From: JAJXXT01 sp963764465
Lineage (GTDB): Bacteria > Pseudomonadota > Alphaproteobacteria > Acetobacterales > Acetobacteraceae
Assembly: GCA_963764465.1 (NCBI GenBank)
Contig: CAVXSO010000007.1
Location: forward strand, 1-64,000
Direction of reading: 5' to 3'
Length of the DNA stretch: 64,000 bases
Shown here: piece after piece, positions 52,770 through 61,466 of the stretch
How the letters are laid out: each line of letters starts with the position of its first letter
Position numbering within the stretch: the first letter of the stretch is position 1
Made by a program: the position numbers and the translations under genes
Notes under the pieces: generated by a model
What the model was told of the DNA's origin: nothing
Database searches by the model: none
The model's input: the letters and a program-made list of their open reading frames with translations, nothing else

Positions 52770-53381
52770 TCAGAACACGCCGCGCCCGGGATTGGGGTCC
52801 CGCCGCCGCCCGGATCCATCCGACGGGAACAGCCAGACATTGCCCTCCCACTGGCCGAAATCCACGCCCTCGTAATGACTGCCGTAGGTGATGCCCAGAA
52901 TCGAGTCATCGACGACGCCGGCGGTATAGGTCTGCACCGTGTCCGAGGCGCGCACCGTCACGCCGGCGTAGCCCGCCAGCTCGCGCATCAGCAGCATGCC
53001 ATTGCCGGTGAAGCCGGTGCCGTCCGTTGTGTCCTCGGCGGCGGCGCAGGCGTAGATGTCCAGCATGCCGTCGCCGGCGAACCGGCCGTTCAGGTCGGCA
53101 AACGCCGAGACGGTCTGCCAGGTGAGGTCGTCCGAGCCGAGCTGCAGGCCGAACCCGCCGCCGACGCGCGACATCGCGGTCTTCTCGTTCTCGATGCCGG
53201 ATTCGTAGCCATGGCAGCAGACCGACAGCCGGCCGATCCTGCCGGCGCCGCACGCCGCCTTGATCTGGCTCATCAGCGTCGGGAGCCGGGTTGCCGAGCC
53301 GACGATGATGTCGCTGGGCCGCGGCCTGTTGAAGCGCGCGCCGATGCGGGTGTCCAGCACGCGCAACTCGATGCCTGACAT
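52770..53381 (-). CDS. small caspase-like (His/Cys dyad) protein, function unknown
   Basis: The 203-residue protein has the pattern of a caspase-hemoglobinase fold such as CHAT or DUF4347 domains. One strand ends in RLSVCCHGYES (His57) and a second ends in LDIYACAAAED (Cys112), followed by GMLLMRELAGYAGVTVRASD. The His-Gly and Cys after parallel strands are the expected catalytic dyad. There is no signal peptide. The gene stands alone, convergent with the TPR/ATP-grasp gene. A role as peptidase effector is inference. A purine-rich AAAGGAAG site precedes the ATG at 53381. Confidence 0.6.
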   Translation of the reverse strand: MSGIELRVLDTRIGARFNRPRPSDIIVGSATRLPTLMSQIKAACGAGRIGRLSVCCHGYESGIENEKTAMSRVGGGFGLQLGSDDLTWQTVSAFADLNGRFAGDGMLDIYACAAAEDTTDGTGFTGNGMLLMRELAGYAGVTVRASDTVQTYTAGVVDDSILGITYGSHYEGVDFGQWEGNVWLFPSDGSGRRRDPNPGRGVF

Positions 53382-53529
53382 AGCAGTCTTCCTTTCCCAC
53401 CGGAAGGAAACGGACGACGATCCCGGCAAGGCTAGCTAAATTCCCCGCCCGGCACAATTCCTTCTGCGTGCGGGACGAATGGCGCGGGGCATCCGCGCGG
53501 CGGGTCTTTTGTCAGTTTTGTCAGCATTG

Positions 53530-53826
53530 TCAGACCCGCTTCCACAGGCGGACACCCCTGATCGGATAGGCGGCCAGGACCGCACGGCATTGCCGCACCA
53601 GCGGTGGGAGGTAGCTCTGATCTATCTCGAACCGGAACCAATGGCGTTGGTTCAGGTGGTCCGGCGTGACCGGTACCTCTATCGCGATGTGACCGAGCAA
53701 CCCGGCGGTGAACATAACGGAGACGAACGGCTCTCCGTCCCAGTAATCCTGGTGGTCCGGAAACTGCCTGCCGTGAACCCAGATGCGCAGCCCCTCCAGC
53801 CGCAGGTCCGGCTCCCCGGATGTCAT
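53530..53826 (-). CDS. small protein with DYWDGE motif, possibly immunity-protein-like
   Basis: This 98-residue protein has RQFPDHQDYWDGEPFVSV near its start. A FP-x-x-DYWDGN-x-L motif is common in small proteins annotated as WapI-type immunity proteins, so a similar fold is possible. Its ATG overlaps the stop of the DUF3987 remnant (ATGA), so it may have been co-translated with it. Charge and length suit a cytosolic protein. The identity is a guess from one motif. Confidence 0.5.
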   Translation of the reverse strand: MTSGEPDLRLEGLRIWVHGRQFPDHQDYWDGEPFVSVMFTAGLLGHIAIEVPVTPDHLNQRHWFRFEIDQSYLPPLVRQCRAVLAAYPIRGVRLWKRV

Positions 53827-54440
53827 GGCGCGATCCTGCATCCTGCCCCCATGCGGCGCGGTGACGTGCCCGATAGCCGCCTCCCCGCGCCGCGAGCCAG
53901 CCTTTCCGCGGCGTCCAGGCCCGGCAGCCGCACGTCGCGCTGGAGGTGGCGCAACGGCACCTCCGCCGCCCCCGTGGCGATGATCCACCGCGCCAGCGTC
54001 GCCGCGTCCCGCTCCCGCCTCGGCACCGCGGCGTCTCCGAAGACGCGGGCCGCCATCGGCATCGCGTAGTCCGCGACGAGGAGGCAGGCGGCGTTGAAGG
54101 TGTCTTCCCCGATCGTGCGTGGCGGCGCCTCGCCGGGCTCCGCGCACCAGCGCAGCATCGCGAGCACGAGGGAGAGGCGCAGCGCCATGCCCCGCGCCTT
54201 GCCGTAGGCGGAGCGCAGCAGCCCGCCGGATTCCGCCCGGCGCTGCTGCATCAACCGGCCGAAGGATTCGATCGCCGCGATCGCTTCTCGCGAAAGTGCA
54301 ACGTCCTGCGACACCGTGCGGCCCGCCGCGTCGGCCGCGAAGTCCTGCGTTCGCAGCCGTTCCAGCGCGGCGGTTGCCCAGGCCGTTCCCGGTGCGACGC
54401 GCGAGAGGCGGAAGGGTGTGGCCGCCGGCCTAGCGGGTGC
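53823..54440 (-). pseudogene. DUF3987 (primase/helicase-like) protein, C-terminal remnant
   Basis: On the minus strand the frame reads WATAALERLRTQDFAADAAG, RLMQQRRAESGGLLRSAYGK, ALRLSLVLAMLRWCAEPGEA, PMAARVFGDAAVPRRERDAA and TLARWIIATGA. This block order is the C-terminal half of DUF3987 proteins, which are carried by phages and integrative elements and act in replication. The frame has no stop up to 54525 but no plausible ATG, and the upstream part has no homology, so the N-terminal half is gone. A GTG at 54314 is the only candidate start. It marks the old mobile element next to tRNA-Ser. Positions 54441-54739 hold no gene I can support. Confidence 0.7.
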
Positions 54441-54739
54441 TGAGAAAGGCGCCCGGGATCGCCCTGGGGTAGCGTCGCGGCTCCGGGGCTTCGGGTTCGG
54501 GTGGCATGGCTGGCGCCGTGCTCACGAGCGACGAGGGGCGGCGGCGCGGGAGCGTGGGCTCGTTCCCGCATCGAGTTTATTGCTCCGCCGTTTCGCGCCC
54601 TTCCGGTGGTGGCTGGCGGCGCAGAGTGGCGGCGGCGCCCCGCCCGCGCCAGCGCGCCAGGCGGTCACGCGCGCGCGTTGATTGACGAGGCGGGTCGCGC
54701 CCGACATGCTCCGCCCGCCAACGAAGGGGAAGCGCGCGC

Positions 54740-55411
54740 ATGAGCTGGAGCAGGACGGGAAATCTTTTCTCGGGGACGGACCAGAAAGTCCGCATCAAGA
54801 CCAAGCAGGGCGAGCTCGGCCTCTCGAACCTCGAGATGCAGCACGCGGCCAACGTGGTCTCGGCCTCGCGGATGATCCTGCCGATGGTGATCGCGTGGGT
54901 CTCCTGGCCGGCGGGGGAGATCAAGACGCGGCGCAACGCCTACATGGCGCGGTACTTCAAGTGCGCGCCCGGCGGCCCGGACCAGAACGACGTGAACACG
55001 GTGCTGAAGAAGCTGGAACTGGTGATGAACGGCATCAACACCAAGATCAACCTCAAGGTGGCGGCGGACGACGACGCCTACGGCTATGTTGGGTTCCGCG
55101 GCGGCATCAAGGGGGTGATGCGGGGCGTGTTCTCGAAGCGGCACAACATCGGCACGCGCGGCGGCAAGATGGTCTCGCGCGGCGACATCCACCTCGACCG
55201 CGACGTGCTGGACGACGAGGGGCTCGCGATCATCACCTTCATCCACGAGGCGACGCACAAATACGCCAGCACCGCGGACCATGGCGACAGCGGCTACCTG
55301 GCGAACGACGGCGTGGCCTTCGAGGCGCCGGGCCTGACCAGGACGCAGGCGCTGAACAACGCCGACAGCTATGCCTGGTTCTGCTACAATATGTTTTACG
55401 AGGCCTCGTGA
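54740..55411 (+). CDS. M35-type (aspzincin, Lys-specific endopeptidase-like) metallopeptidase
   Basis: The 223-residue protein has the zinc motif HEATH at residues 169-173 (TFIHEATHKYASTADHGDSGYL), with an Asp about ten residues later as expected for aspzincins, and the family ending NNADSYAWFCYNM. The N-terminal half is unrecognised and may be a small presentation or pro-region (SGTDQKVRIKTKQGELGLSN). There is no clear signal peptide. M35-type domains occur in secreted peptidases and in polymorphic toxins. It ends 12 bp before the tRNA-Ser gene, with a GAAGGGGA ribosome site before its ATG. Confidence 0.75.
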   Translation: MSWSRTGNLFSGTDQKVRIKTKQGELGLSNLEMQHAANVVSASRMILPMVIAWVSWPAGEIKTRRNAYMARYFKCAPGGPDQNDVNTVLKKLELVMNGINTKINLKVAADDDAYGYVGFRGGIKGVMRGVFSKRHNIGTRGGKMVSRGDIHLDRDVLDDEGLAIITFIHEATHKYASTADHGDSGYLANDGVAFEAPGLTRTQALNNADSYAWFCYNMFYEAS

Positions 55412-55423
55412 GGAAGGCCGGCT

Positions 55424-55516
55424 TGGCGGAGGGGATGGGATTCGAACCCACGATACACCTTTACAGTGTATAACGGTTTAGCAAACCGCCGCCTTCAGCC
55501 GCTCGGCCACCCCTCC
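55424..55516 (-). tRNA. tRNA-Ser (GCU)
   Basis: On the minus strand GGAGGGG (55516-55510) pairs with CCCCTCC (55434-55428). The anticodon loop TTGCTAA gives anticodon GCU (serine, AGC/AGU codons). A long variable arm (TATACACTGTAAAGGTGTA region) is typical of serine tRNA, the T-loop TTCGAAT is present, and the CCA end is encoded (55426-55424). Its 3' end faces the DUF3987 remnant, the usual side for integrated elements. Confidence 0.95.
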
Positions 55517-55568
55517 GTCCGGCGCCGCTTCTAGGGTCCGGGGGGCGCGAGGTCAAACACGAACCGTC

Positions 55569-56198
55569 TCAGCTCAGCGCCACCGCGAAGCCCCGCGCCG
55601 TCGCGGGGCGGGCCATCATCGCCTGGTACCAGCGCTGGACGTGGGGAAACTCCGCGAGGTCCACCTTGTGGCGCGGGTGCCGCCAGGCCCAGCCAAGGAT
55701 GGCGAAGTCCGCCACACTCACCTCCGCGCCGGCGAAATACGCCACCTCCGCCAGCCTGCGGTCCGCCACGCCGTAGAGGCGCCGGGTCTCCTTGCTGTAG
55801 CGCTCCAGCCCGTAGCGGCGGTCCGCCTCGTCCGCCACCTGCAGGAAATGGTGCACCTGTCCGGGCATCGGGCCGAAGCCGCCCACCTGCCACATCAGCC
55901 ACTCCAGCACCGGCACCTGGGCGCGCGGGTCCGCGGGCAGGAACCCGCCGGTCTTGCGGCCGAGATAGAGCAGGATCGCCCCGGACTCGAAGACGCTGAT
56001 CGGCGCGCCACCCGGCCCCTCGGGGTCCACGATGGCGGGGATGCGGTTGTTGGGGGAGATCGCGAGGAACTCCGGCCGGAACTGCTCGCCCTTCGAGATG
56101 TTCACCGGCTTCACCGTGTAGGCGAGGCCCATCTCCTCCAGTGCCACGCTGATCTTGCGCCCGTTCGGCGTATCCCAGGTCCATAGCTCGATCGGCAT
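55569..56198 (-). CDS. glutathione S-transferase, Nu class (YfcG/YghU-like)
   Basis: A 209-residue GST. The thioredoxin-fold N terminus reads LWTWDTPNGRKISVALEEMG, and the TPNG-x-K motif is the glutathione or glutathione-disulfide site of Nu-class enzymes such as YfcG. The cis-Pro and ESGAILLYL block (residues about 70-80) complete the glutathione site, and the C-terminal helical domain has SVADFAILGW (N-capping box). It is cytosolic, probably a disulfide-bond reductase. It lies 10 bp downstream of the large flavoprotein gene and is probably co-transcribed. Confidence 0.92.
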   Translation of the reverse strand: MPIELWTWDTPNGRKISVALEEMGLAYTVKPVNISKGEQFRPEFLAISPNNRIPAIVDPEGPGGAPISVFESGAILLYLGRKTGGFLPADPRAQVPVLEWLMWQVGGFGPMPGQVHHFLQVADEADRRYGLERYSKETRRLYGVADRRLAEVAYFAGAEVSVADFAILGWAWRHPRHKVDLAEFPHVQRWYQAMMARPATARGFAVALS

Positions 56199-56208
56199 CG
56201 TTCGTTCC

Positions 56209-59079
56209 TTAGTTGAAGCGTTCCAGGCGGTAGTTCGGGTCCGGCGCCTCGCCGTGCAACAGGGCGGCGGCGGTGATGGCGCCGGCGACGGGGCCGAGCG
56301 TGTAGCCGTTCGCCGTCAGCGTGTTGAAGAAGCCCTTCACGCCAGGCGCCTCGCCGAAGATGGGGGCGGCGTCGATCGCGGGGTTCACGCCGGTCCAGGC
56401 GCGGATGATGCGCAGGCCCGCGAGCGCCGGCAGCACGCGGTTCGCCACCCAGAGATTGCCCTCGATGTTGCGGCGCAGGTTGCGGCTGCGCCCGTCATGC
56501 GCATCGAACCGCCCGAACCAGCCGCCGCCGATCAGCAACCCGCCGCTGTCCTGCTGCTTGAGGCTGAGGTGCCGGTGCGCCAGCGCCACCAACCCCTCCA
56601 CCAGGCGCGGCGCGGGCTCCGTCACGATCACCTGCTGCACGGTGCCGGTGATGGGGATGGAGAGCCCGACCATGGCGCCGATCGCGGCCCCCCAGGGCCC
56701 GGCGCAGTTCACCACCCGCCCGGCCCGCACCGCGCCGCGGGAGGTCTGGATGGCGAACCCCGCTTCCGCGCGCTCGATCCCGGCAACCTCCGTCCCGGGC
56801 AGCAGCCGCGCCCCCTTCGCCAGCGCCAGCCGCCGCAGCGCCATGGTGCCGCGCAGCGGGTCGATGCGCCCCTCGGCGGGGCAGAACACGGCACCCGCGA
56901 GGTCGTGCGCGAGATGCGGCGCCATCGCCCGCAGCTCGTTGGCGCCGATGACGTGCGTCTCCACGCCCCAGCGCCGCTCCAGCTCGGACTTCCTCGCGAG
57001 CCAGGGCAGGTCCTCCGCCTTCTCCGCCAGCACCAGGCCGCCGGGCGTGGAGATGCCGAGCCCCTCCCCCGCCTCGGCGGCGATCTCCTTCCACAGCGCG
57101 ATGGAGCGCGGCCCCAGCGGCAGCGTGTGCGCCGCGGGGCCGCCATCCTCCGGGCCATTTCCATCGGGCGGGGCGGGATCGAAGTCGTAGGAGATGAGCT
57201 GCGCATGCAGGCTGCCGGCGTTGGCGGTGCTGGCCGCGAGCCCCGCCTCGTCGCGCTCCAGCACCAGCACGTCCGCACCTTCGCGCGCGAGGTGGTATGC
57301 CGTCGCCAGCCCCACCACGCCGCCGCCGATGACGACGATGGCAGCCTCCGTCTTCGGCTCGCCGGGCGCGACGGGCACGCGGCGGGTGGGCAGCGTCATC
57401 GCCGGGATCAGCGGCGCCGCGAACTCGCCCGCCTCCACCATCAGGGGCGCCGCGGGCACCGGGCGGACGGGCAGGCGCGGCGCGGCGAAGCTGTCCTCGC
57501 CCGGCTCGCCGGGGCAGAGCCGTGCCACCGTTGCGGCACAGAAACGTCCCTGGCACGGGCCCATGCCGGCACGCGTCGCCTTCTTGAGCGCCGCGAGGGA
57601 GACGAGCCCGCCGGCCACCTCCGCGCGCAACTGCCCGGCCGTGACGCCCTCGCAACGGCAGACGATCGTTTCGTCCGCCGGCTCGCGCGGGGCAGCGGGC
57701 GGGAAGACGCGGGCGAGTGCCGCCTGGAACCGCTCGGCCCTTGCCAGCGCCGTCCTTGCCGCCGCGTCCGGCGGGGCCCTGAACCCGAGGTCGCGCGCCG
57801 CCGCCAGCCCCGCGAGCCGCCCGCGCGCGAGGGCCACGCGGGAGCCGCCGAGTGCGGCACCGTCGCCCACCGCGAACACCGCCTCGTTGGACGTCCGCCC
57901 CTCGGCGTCCGCCACCGTCTCCAGCCGTCCGCCGCCGGCCGCGACGTAGCGGTGGCGCAGGTCCAGCGCGCGGGCGAGGCCGGTTTCCGGCTGGAACCCT
58001 TCGTGCAGCGCCACGGTGAAGGCGGGGATGGTGTGCCGGCCGGTCGGCGTCGCGATGCGCACCGCCTCCGCCCGTCCGCAGCCCAGCACCGCCTCCACGC
58101 GGCTCTCCCAGAACAGCGGCACGCAGCCCACGGTGAGGCGCGCGAGGATGCCGATACCCTGCGCCGCCAGCACCGCGTCCGCCGCGAGCAGCCCGAGCGC
58201 GCGGGGCCGGTGCGCGGCGGGGGAGGTGTCCACCAGCGCGGCCGGTGCCACGCCAGCGGCCAGCATCTCGTCCGCGACCGAGAGGTTCAGCGCCCCCGTC
58301 CCCGCGATCACGATGGGCTGCGTCGGCGCCACGCGCTGGCTGCGCACCAGCGTCTGCAACCCGCCCGTGGTGATGACGCCGGGCAGCGTCCAGCCGGGAA
58401 TGGGCACCGGCGCCTCGTGCGCGCCGGGGGCGAGCACCAGGCGCCGTGGGCGGAACACGCGCGCCACGCCATCGACCAGCGCCGCCACCTCGTCCGGGCC
58501 GAACGCGCCCCAGACCAGCGCGTTCTGCAGCCGGCGCACGCCGGCCGCCTCGGCGCGCGCGTGCAGGGCCGCGGCCTCGCGCAGCTTGGCGTCCGGCCGC
58601 GCGTCCGCGTGGGCGGGCGCCGGCAGCTTGTGGAACTGCCCGCCGGGCGTCGCGCGCTCGTCGAGCAGGATGACGGCGGCCCCGGCCTCGGCGGCGGCGA
58701 TGGCGGCGGCAATGCCCGCGGGCCCGGCGCCCACCACCAGCACGTCGCAGGCTGTTTCCTCCGCCGCCGCCTCGGGCCGCTTGCCGAGCGGGGCCAGGCT
58801 GCCGGGCGTGCTCGGCATCACCACCGCGCCGTCGCGGGCCTTCTCCATGCAGGCGCGCACGCCGATGCGCCCGTCCACGGTCACCACGCAGTCCCGGCAG
58901 GCGCCCATGCCGCAATGCAGGCCGCGCGGCTCCAGCCGCAGGGCACGGAACGTCGCGACCCCGGCCGCCGTCAGCGCCGCGGCGATGCTCTCGCCCTCGA
59001 TCGCCGGCACCGCCACGCCGTCCCAGGAGAACGCGATGCGCCTGCCGGTGGGCCGCGCGCCCGCGGGCTCAAGCCGCAT
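56209..59079 (-). CDS. HcnABC/opine-oxidase-like three-part fusion flavoprotein
   Basis: This 956-residue protein joins parts that are usually separate subunits. Residues about 12-95 form a plant-type [2Fe-2S] module with cysteines 56, 61, 64 and 77 (LHCGMGACRDC). About 105-450 is a NAD/FAD pyridine nucleotide-disulfide domain starting VLVVGAGPAGIAAA. About 465-520 is a BFD-like [2Fe-2S] cluster (IVCRCEGVTAG ... GPCQGRFC). From about 578 a DAO-type FAD domain begins VVIGGGVVGLATAYHLARE. HcnA, HcnB and HcnC of hydrogen cyanide synthase, and opine or sarcosine oxidase subunits, match these in the same order. It probably oxidises an N-alkyl amino acid or opine. It is transcribed toward the GST gene. 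Confidence 0.85.
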   Translation of the reverse strand: MRLEPAGARPTGRRIAFSWDGVAVPAIEGESIAAALTAAGVATFRALRLEPRGLHCGMGACRDCVVTVDGRIGVRACMEKARDGAVVMPSTPGSLAPLGKRPEAAAEETACDVLVVGAGPAGIAAAIAAAEAGAAVILLDERATPGGQFHKLPAPAHADARPDAKLREAAALHARAEAAGVRRLQNALVWGAFGPDEVAALVDGVARVFRPRRLVLAPGAHEAPVPIPGWTLPGVITTGGLQTLVRSQRVAPTQPIVIAGTGALNLSVADEMLAAGVAPAALVDTSPAAHRPRALGLLAADAVLAAQGIGILARLTVGCVPLFWESRVEAVLGCGRAEAVRIATPTGRHTIPAFTVALHEGFQPETGLARALDLRHRYVAAGGGRLETVADAEGRTSNEAVFAVGDGAALGGSRVALARGRLAGLAAARDLGFRAPPDAAARTALARAERFQAALARVFPPAAPREPADETIVCRCEGVTAGQLRAEVAGGLVSLAALKKATRAGMGPCQGRFCAATVARLCPGEPGEDSFAAPRLPVRPVPAAPLMVEAGEFAAPLIPAMTLPTRRVPVAPGEPKTEAAIVVIGGGVVGLATAYHLAREGADVLVLERDEAGLAASTANAGSLHAQLISYDFDPAPPDGNGPEDGGPAAHTLPLGPRSIALWKEIAAEAGEGLGISTPGGLVLAEKAEDLPWLARKSELERRWGVETHVIGANELRAMAPHLAHDLAGAVFCPAEGRIDPLRGTMALRRLALAKGARLLPGTEVAGIERAEAGFAIQTSRGAVRAGRVVNCAGPWGAAIGAMVGLSIPITGTVQQVIVTEPAPRLVEGLVALAHRHLSLKQQDSGGLLIGGGWFGRFDAHDGRSRNLRRNIEGNLWVANRVLPALAGLRIIRAWTGVNPAIDAAPIFGEAPGVKGFFNTLTANGYTLGPVAGAITAAALLHGEAPDPNYRLERFN

Positions 59080-59250
59080 CGGTCACACCAAGCGCCAGGT
59101 GGGCAGCCACTCGCCGCATCCCGCTTCTCCTTGCCTCGCGCCGTCTTGCCTCGCCGGGACGCTAGGGCCGGGGCGGGGCGGAAGGCAAACGCCGGCCCGG
59201 TTTGTCAGCCGGCCGCGAGGCGGCCAAACTGCGCCGGTTGGGGGGCGGGC

Positions 59251-60708
59251 ATGGACGGATTCGACTGCGTCATCCGCGGCGGCGAGGTGGTGACCGAGCG
59301 GGATGTGCTGCGCACGGACGTGGGCATCACGGGCGGGCGGATCGCGGCCATCGGCGAGGGGCTGCGCGGCGGGACCGAGATCGACGCCGGCGGGCTGCTG
59401 GTGCTGCCGGGTGGTGTCGATACGCACTGCCATATCGAGCAGCTGCAGCCGGGCGCGCGCCCAGGCGAATATGGGGCCGACGAGGAAACCTGGACCACCG
59501 GCAGCACCGCGTGCCTGGCCGGCGGCACCACCACGGTCGTGACGTTCGCGGCGCAGTTCAAGGGCAGCGGACTGCTTGCCAACCTCGCGGAATACCGGCG
59601 CCACGCCGCCGCCGCGATGGTGGACTACGGTTTCCACCAGATCATCGCCGATGCCAGCGACGAGGTGGTGTGGCGGGAAATCCCGGAGGTGGTGGCGCAG
59701 GGCGTGCGCAGCCTCAAGGTGTTCCTCACCTACGACGACCTCCGCCTGGACGATCGGGGCTACCTGCGCGTGCTGGCCGCGGCACGGCGCAACGGCGCGC
59801 TGGTGACGGTGCATTGCGAGAATTACGACGCCATCGGCTGGCTCTCCGAGGCGCTGCTGGCCGATGGGCGCGTGGCCCCCGCCTACCACGCCTGGTCGCG
59901 CCCGAAAGTCGTGGAGCGGGAGGCGACGTACCGCGCCATCGCGCTCGCGGAGCTGGTGGACCAGCCGATCCAGGTCTTCCACGTCTCCTGCGCGGAGGTG
60001 GCGGAGGAGATCGCGAGGGCCCAGGCGCGCGGACTCAAGGTCTGGGGCGAGACATGCCCGCAATATTTTTATCTCACCGCCGCCGACATGGACCGGCCGG
60101 GCAAGGAGGGCGCGAAGTTCATGTGCTCCCCCGCGCCGCGCGACGCGGCGGACCACGAGGCGCTGTGGGCGTGCGTGCGGCGCGGAGTGCTGGACGTGAT
60201 CTCCTCGGACCACAGCGGCTGGGGGTTCGCGACCCCGCACGGCAAGTTCGCCGCGGGCGCGGACGTGCCGTTCACCCGCATCGCCAACGGCGTGCCCGGC
60301 CTCGCGGCGCGGCTGCCGCTGGTGTTCTCGGCCGGGGTCGCCGCGGGGCGGATCGACCTGCCCGCGTTCGCGCGGCTGGTGGCGGGCAATCCGGCGCGAC
60401 TGATGGGGCTCGCGGGCAAGGGCGCCATCGCGCCGGGCTACGACGCGGACCTGGTGCTGTGGGATGCCACGCGCAGGACGACGCTCACCAACGCGATGAT
60501 GCAGCACGTCATCGACCACACGCCGTATGAGGGGATCGAGGTCACGGGCTGGCCGGTGACGACCATCCGCCGCGGCGAGGTGGCGATGCGCGACGGCAAG
60601 GTGCAGGCGGCGCCCGGTTCAGGCCGCTACCTGCCGCGCGCGCCCTACAAGCTGATCGAGCCGCGCGGCGGGCTCGCCAACGGCTTCGACGCGGCGCGAC
60701 TCGCATGA
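59251..60708 (+). CDS. dihydropyrimidinase/hydantoinase-type amidohydrolase
   Basis: A 485-residue metal-dependent hydrolase of the dihydropyrimidinase family, opening cyclic amides such as hydantoins. The bimetal ligands are His59 and His61 (VDTHCHIE), the carbamylated lysine in SLKVFLTYDD, the histidines in VTVHCEN and VFHVSCAE, and the aspartate in SSDHSGW. The C-terminal beta domain returns as GYDADLVLWD. GGGGGCGGGC precedes the ATG at 59251. Its stop overlaps the ABC transporter ATPase start (ATGA), so the transporter probably imports its substrate or a related compound. Confidence 0.9.
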   Translation: MDGFDCVIRGGEVVTERDVLRTDVGITGGRIAAIGEGLRGGTEIDAGGLLVLPGGVDTHCHIEQLQPGARPGEYGADEETWTTGSTACLAGGTTTVVTFAAQFKGSGLLANLAEYRRHAAAAMVDYGFHQIIADASDEVVWREIPEVVAQGVRSLKVFLTYDDLRLDDRGYLRVLAAARRNGALVTVHCENYDAIGWLSEALLADGRVAPAYHAWSRPKVVEREATYRAIALAELVDQPIQVFHVSCAEVAEEIARAQARGLKVWGETCPQYFYLTAADMDRPGKEGAKFMCSPAPRDAADHEALWACVRRGVLDVISSDHSGWGFATPHGKFAAGADVPFTRIANGVPGLAARLPLVFSAGVAAGRIDLPAFARLVAGNPARLMGLAGKGAIAPGYDADLVLWDATRRTTLTNAMMQHVIDHTPYEGIEVTGWPVTTIRRGEVAMRDGKVQAAPGSGRYLPRAPYKLIEPRGGLANGFDAARLA

Positions 60709-61466
60709 CCGCGCTGCTGGAGGTGCGGGACCTGCGCAAATCCTTCGGCGGCGTGGCGGCGCTGCGGGGTGCCAGCTTCAGCGTGGCGGCGGGCAGCATC
60801 ACGGCGCTGATCGGGCCCAACGGTGCCGGCAAGTCCACCGCCTTCCAGTGCATCTCCGGCGTCATCGCGCCCGATGGCGGGCGCGTGTTGCTGGCGGGCG
60901 AGGACATCACCGGGCGGCGGCCGGAGGCGATCACCGAGGCAGGGCTGGTGCGCAGCTTCCAGATCCCGCGCGCGATCCAGCTGCTCTCGGTGCTGGAGAA
61001 CATGCTGCTCTACGCGCAGGACCAGCCGGGTGAATCCATGCTCGCCGCCCTGCTCGGCACCGGGCGCGCGCGGGAGCGGGAGGCCACGGAGCAGGCCATG
61101 ACGACCCTGCAACGACTTGGCCTCGCGCGGCTCGCGGGCAACCGTGCCTCCGCCCTTTCCGGCGGCCAGAAGAAGCTGCTCGAGATCGGGCGCGCGTTGA
61201 TGGCGAGGCCGCGCATGCTGCTGCTCGACGAGCCCGCGGCTGGCGTGAACCCCACGCTCGCGGCGCAGATCGCCGAGCATCTCGACGCGCTGAAGCAGGA
61301 GGGCATGACCATCCTGCTGGTGGAGCACCGCATGGACATGATCGCGCGCCTCTCCGACCATGTGGTGGTGATGGCGGAGGGCCAGGTGCTGACGGAGGGC
61401 AGCTTCGACACGGTCGCGGCCGACCCGCGCGTGCAGTCCGCCTACATGGGCGCGCGCGCGGCATGA
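60705..61466 (+). CDS. ABC transporter ATP-binding protein, LivG type
   Basis: The 253-residue ATPase has Walker A GPNGAGKST, signature LSGGQKKLLEIGRALM and Walker B LLLDEPAAGVNP, with the switch histidine in LLVEHRMDM. The VRSFQIPRAI block is a LivG-branch feature. It overlaps the hydantoinase stop and the next ATPase start by 4 bp each. Confidence 0.93.
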   Translation: MTALLEVRDLRKSFGGVAALRGASFSVAAGSITALIGPNGAGKSTAFQCISGVIAPDGGRVLLAGEDITGRRPEAITEAGLVRSFQIPRAIQLLSVLENMLLYAQDQPGESMLAALLGTGRAREREATEQAMTTLQRLGLARLAGNRASALSGGQKKLLEIGRALMARPRMLLLDEPAAGVNPTLAAQIAEHLDALKQEGMTILLVEHRMDMIARLSDHVVVMAEGQVLTEGSFDTVAADPRVQSAYMGARAA

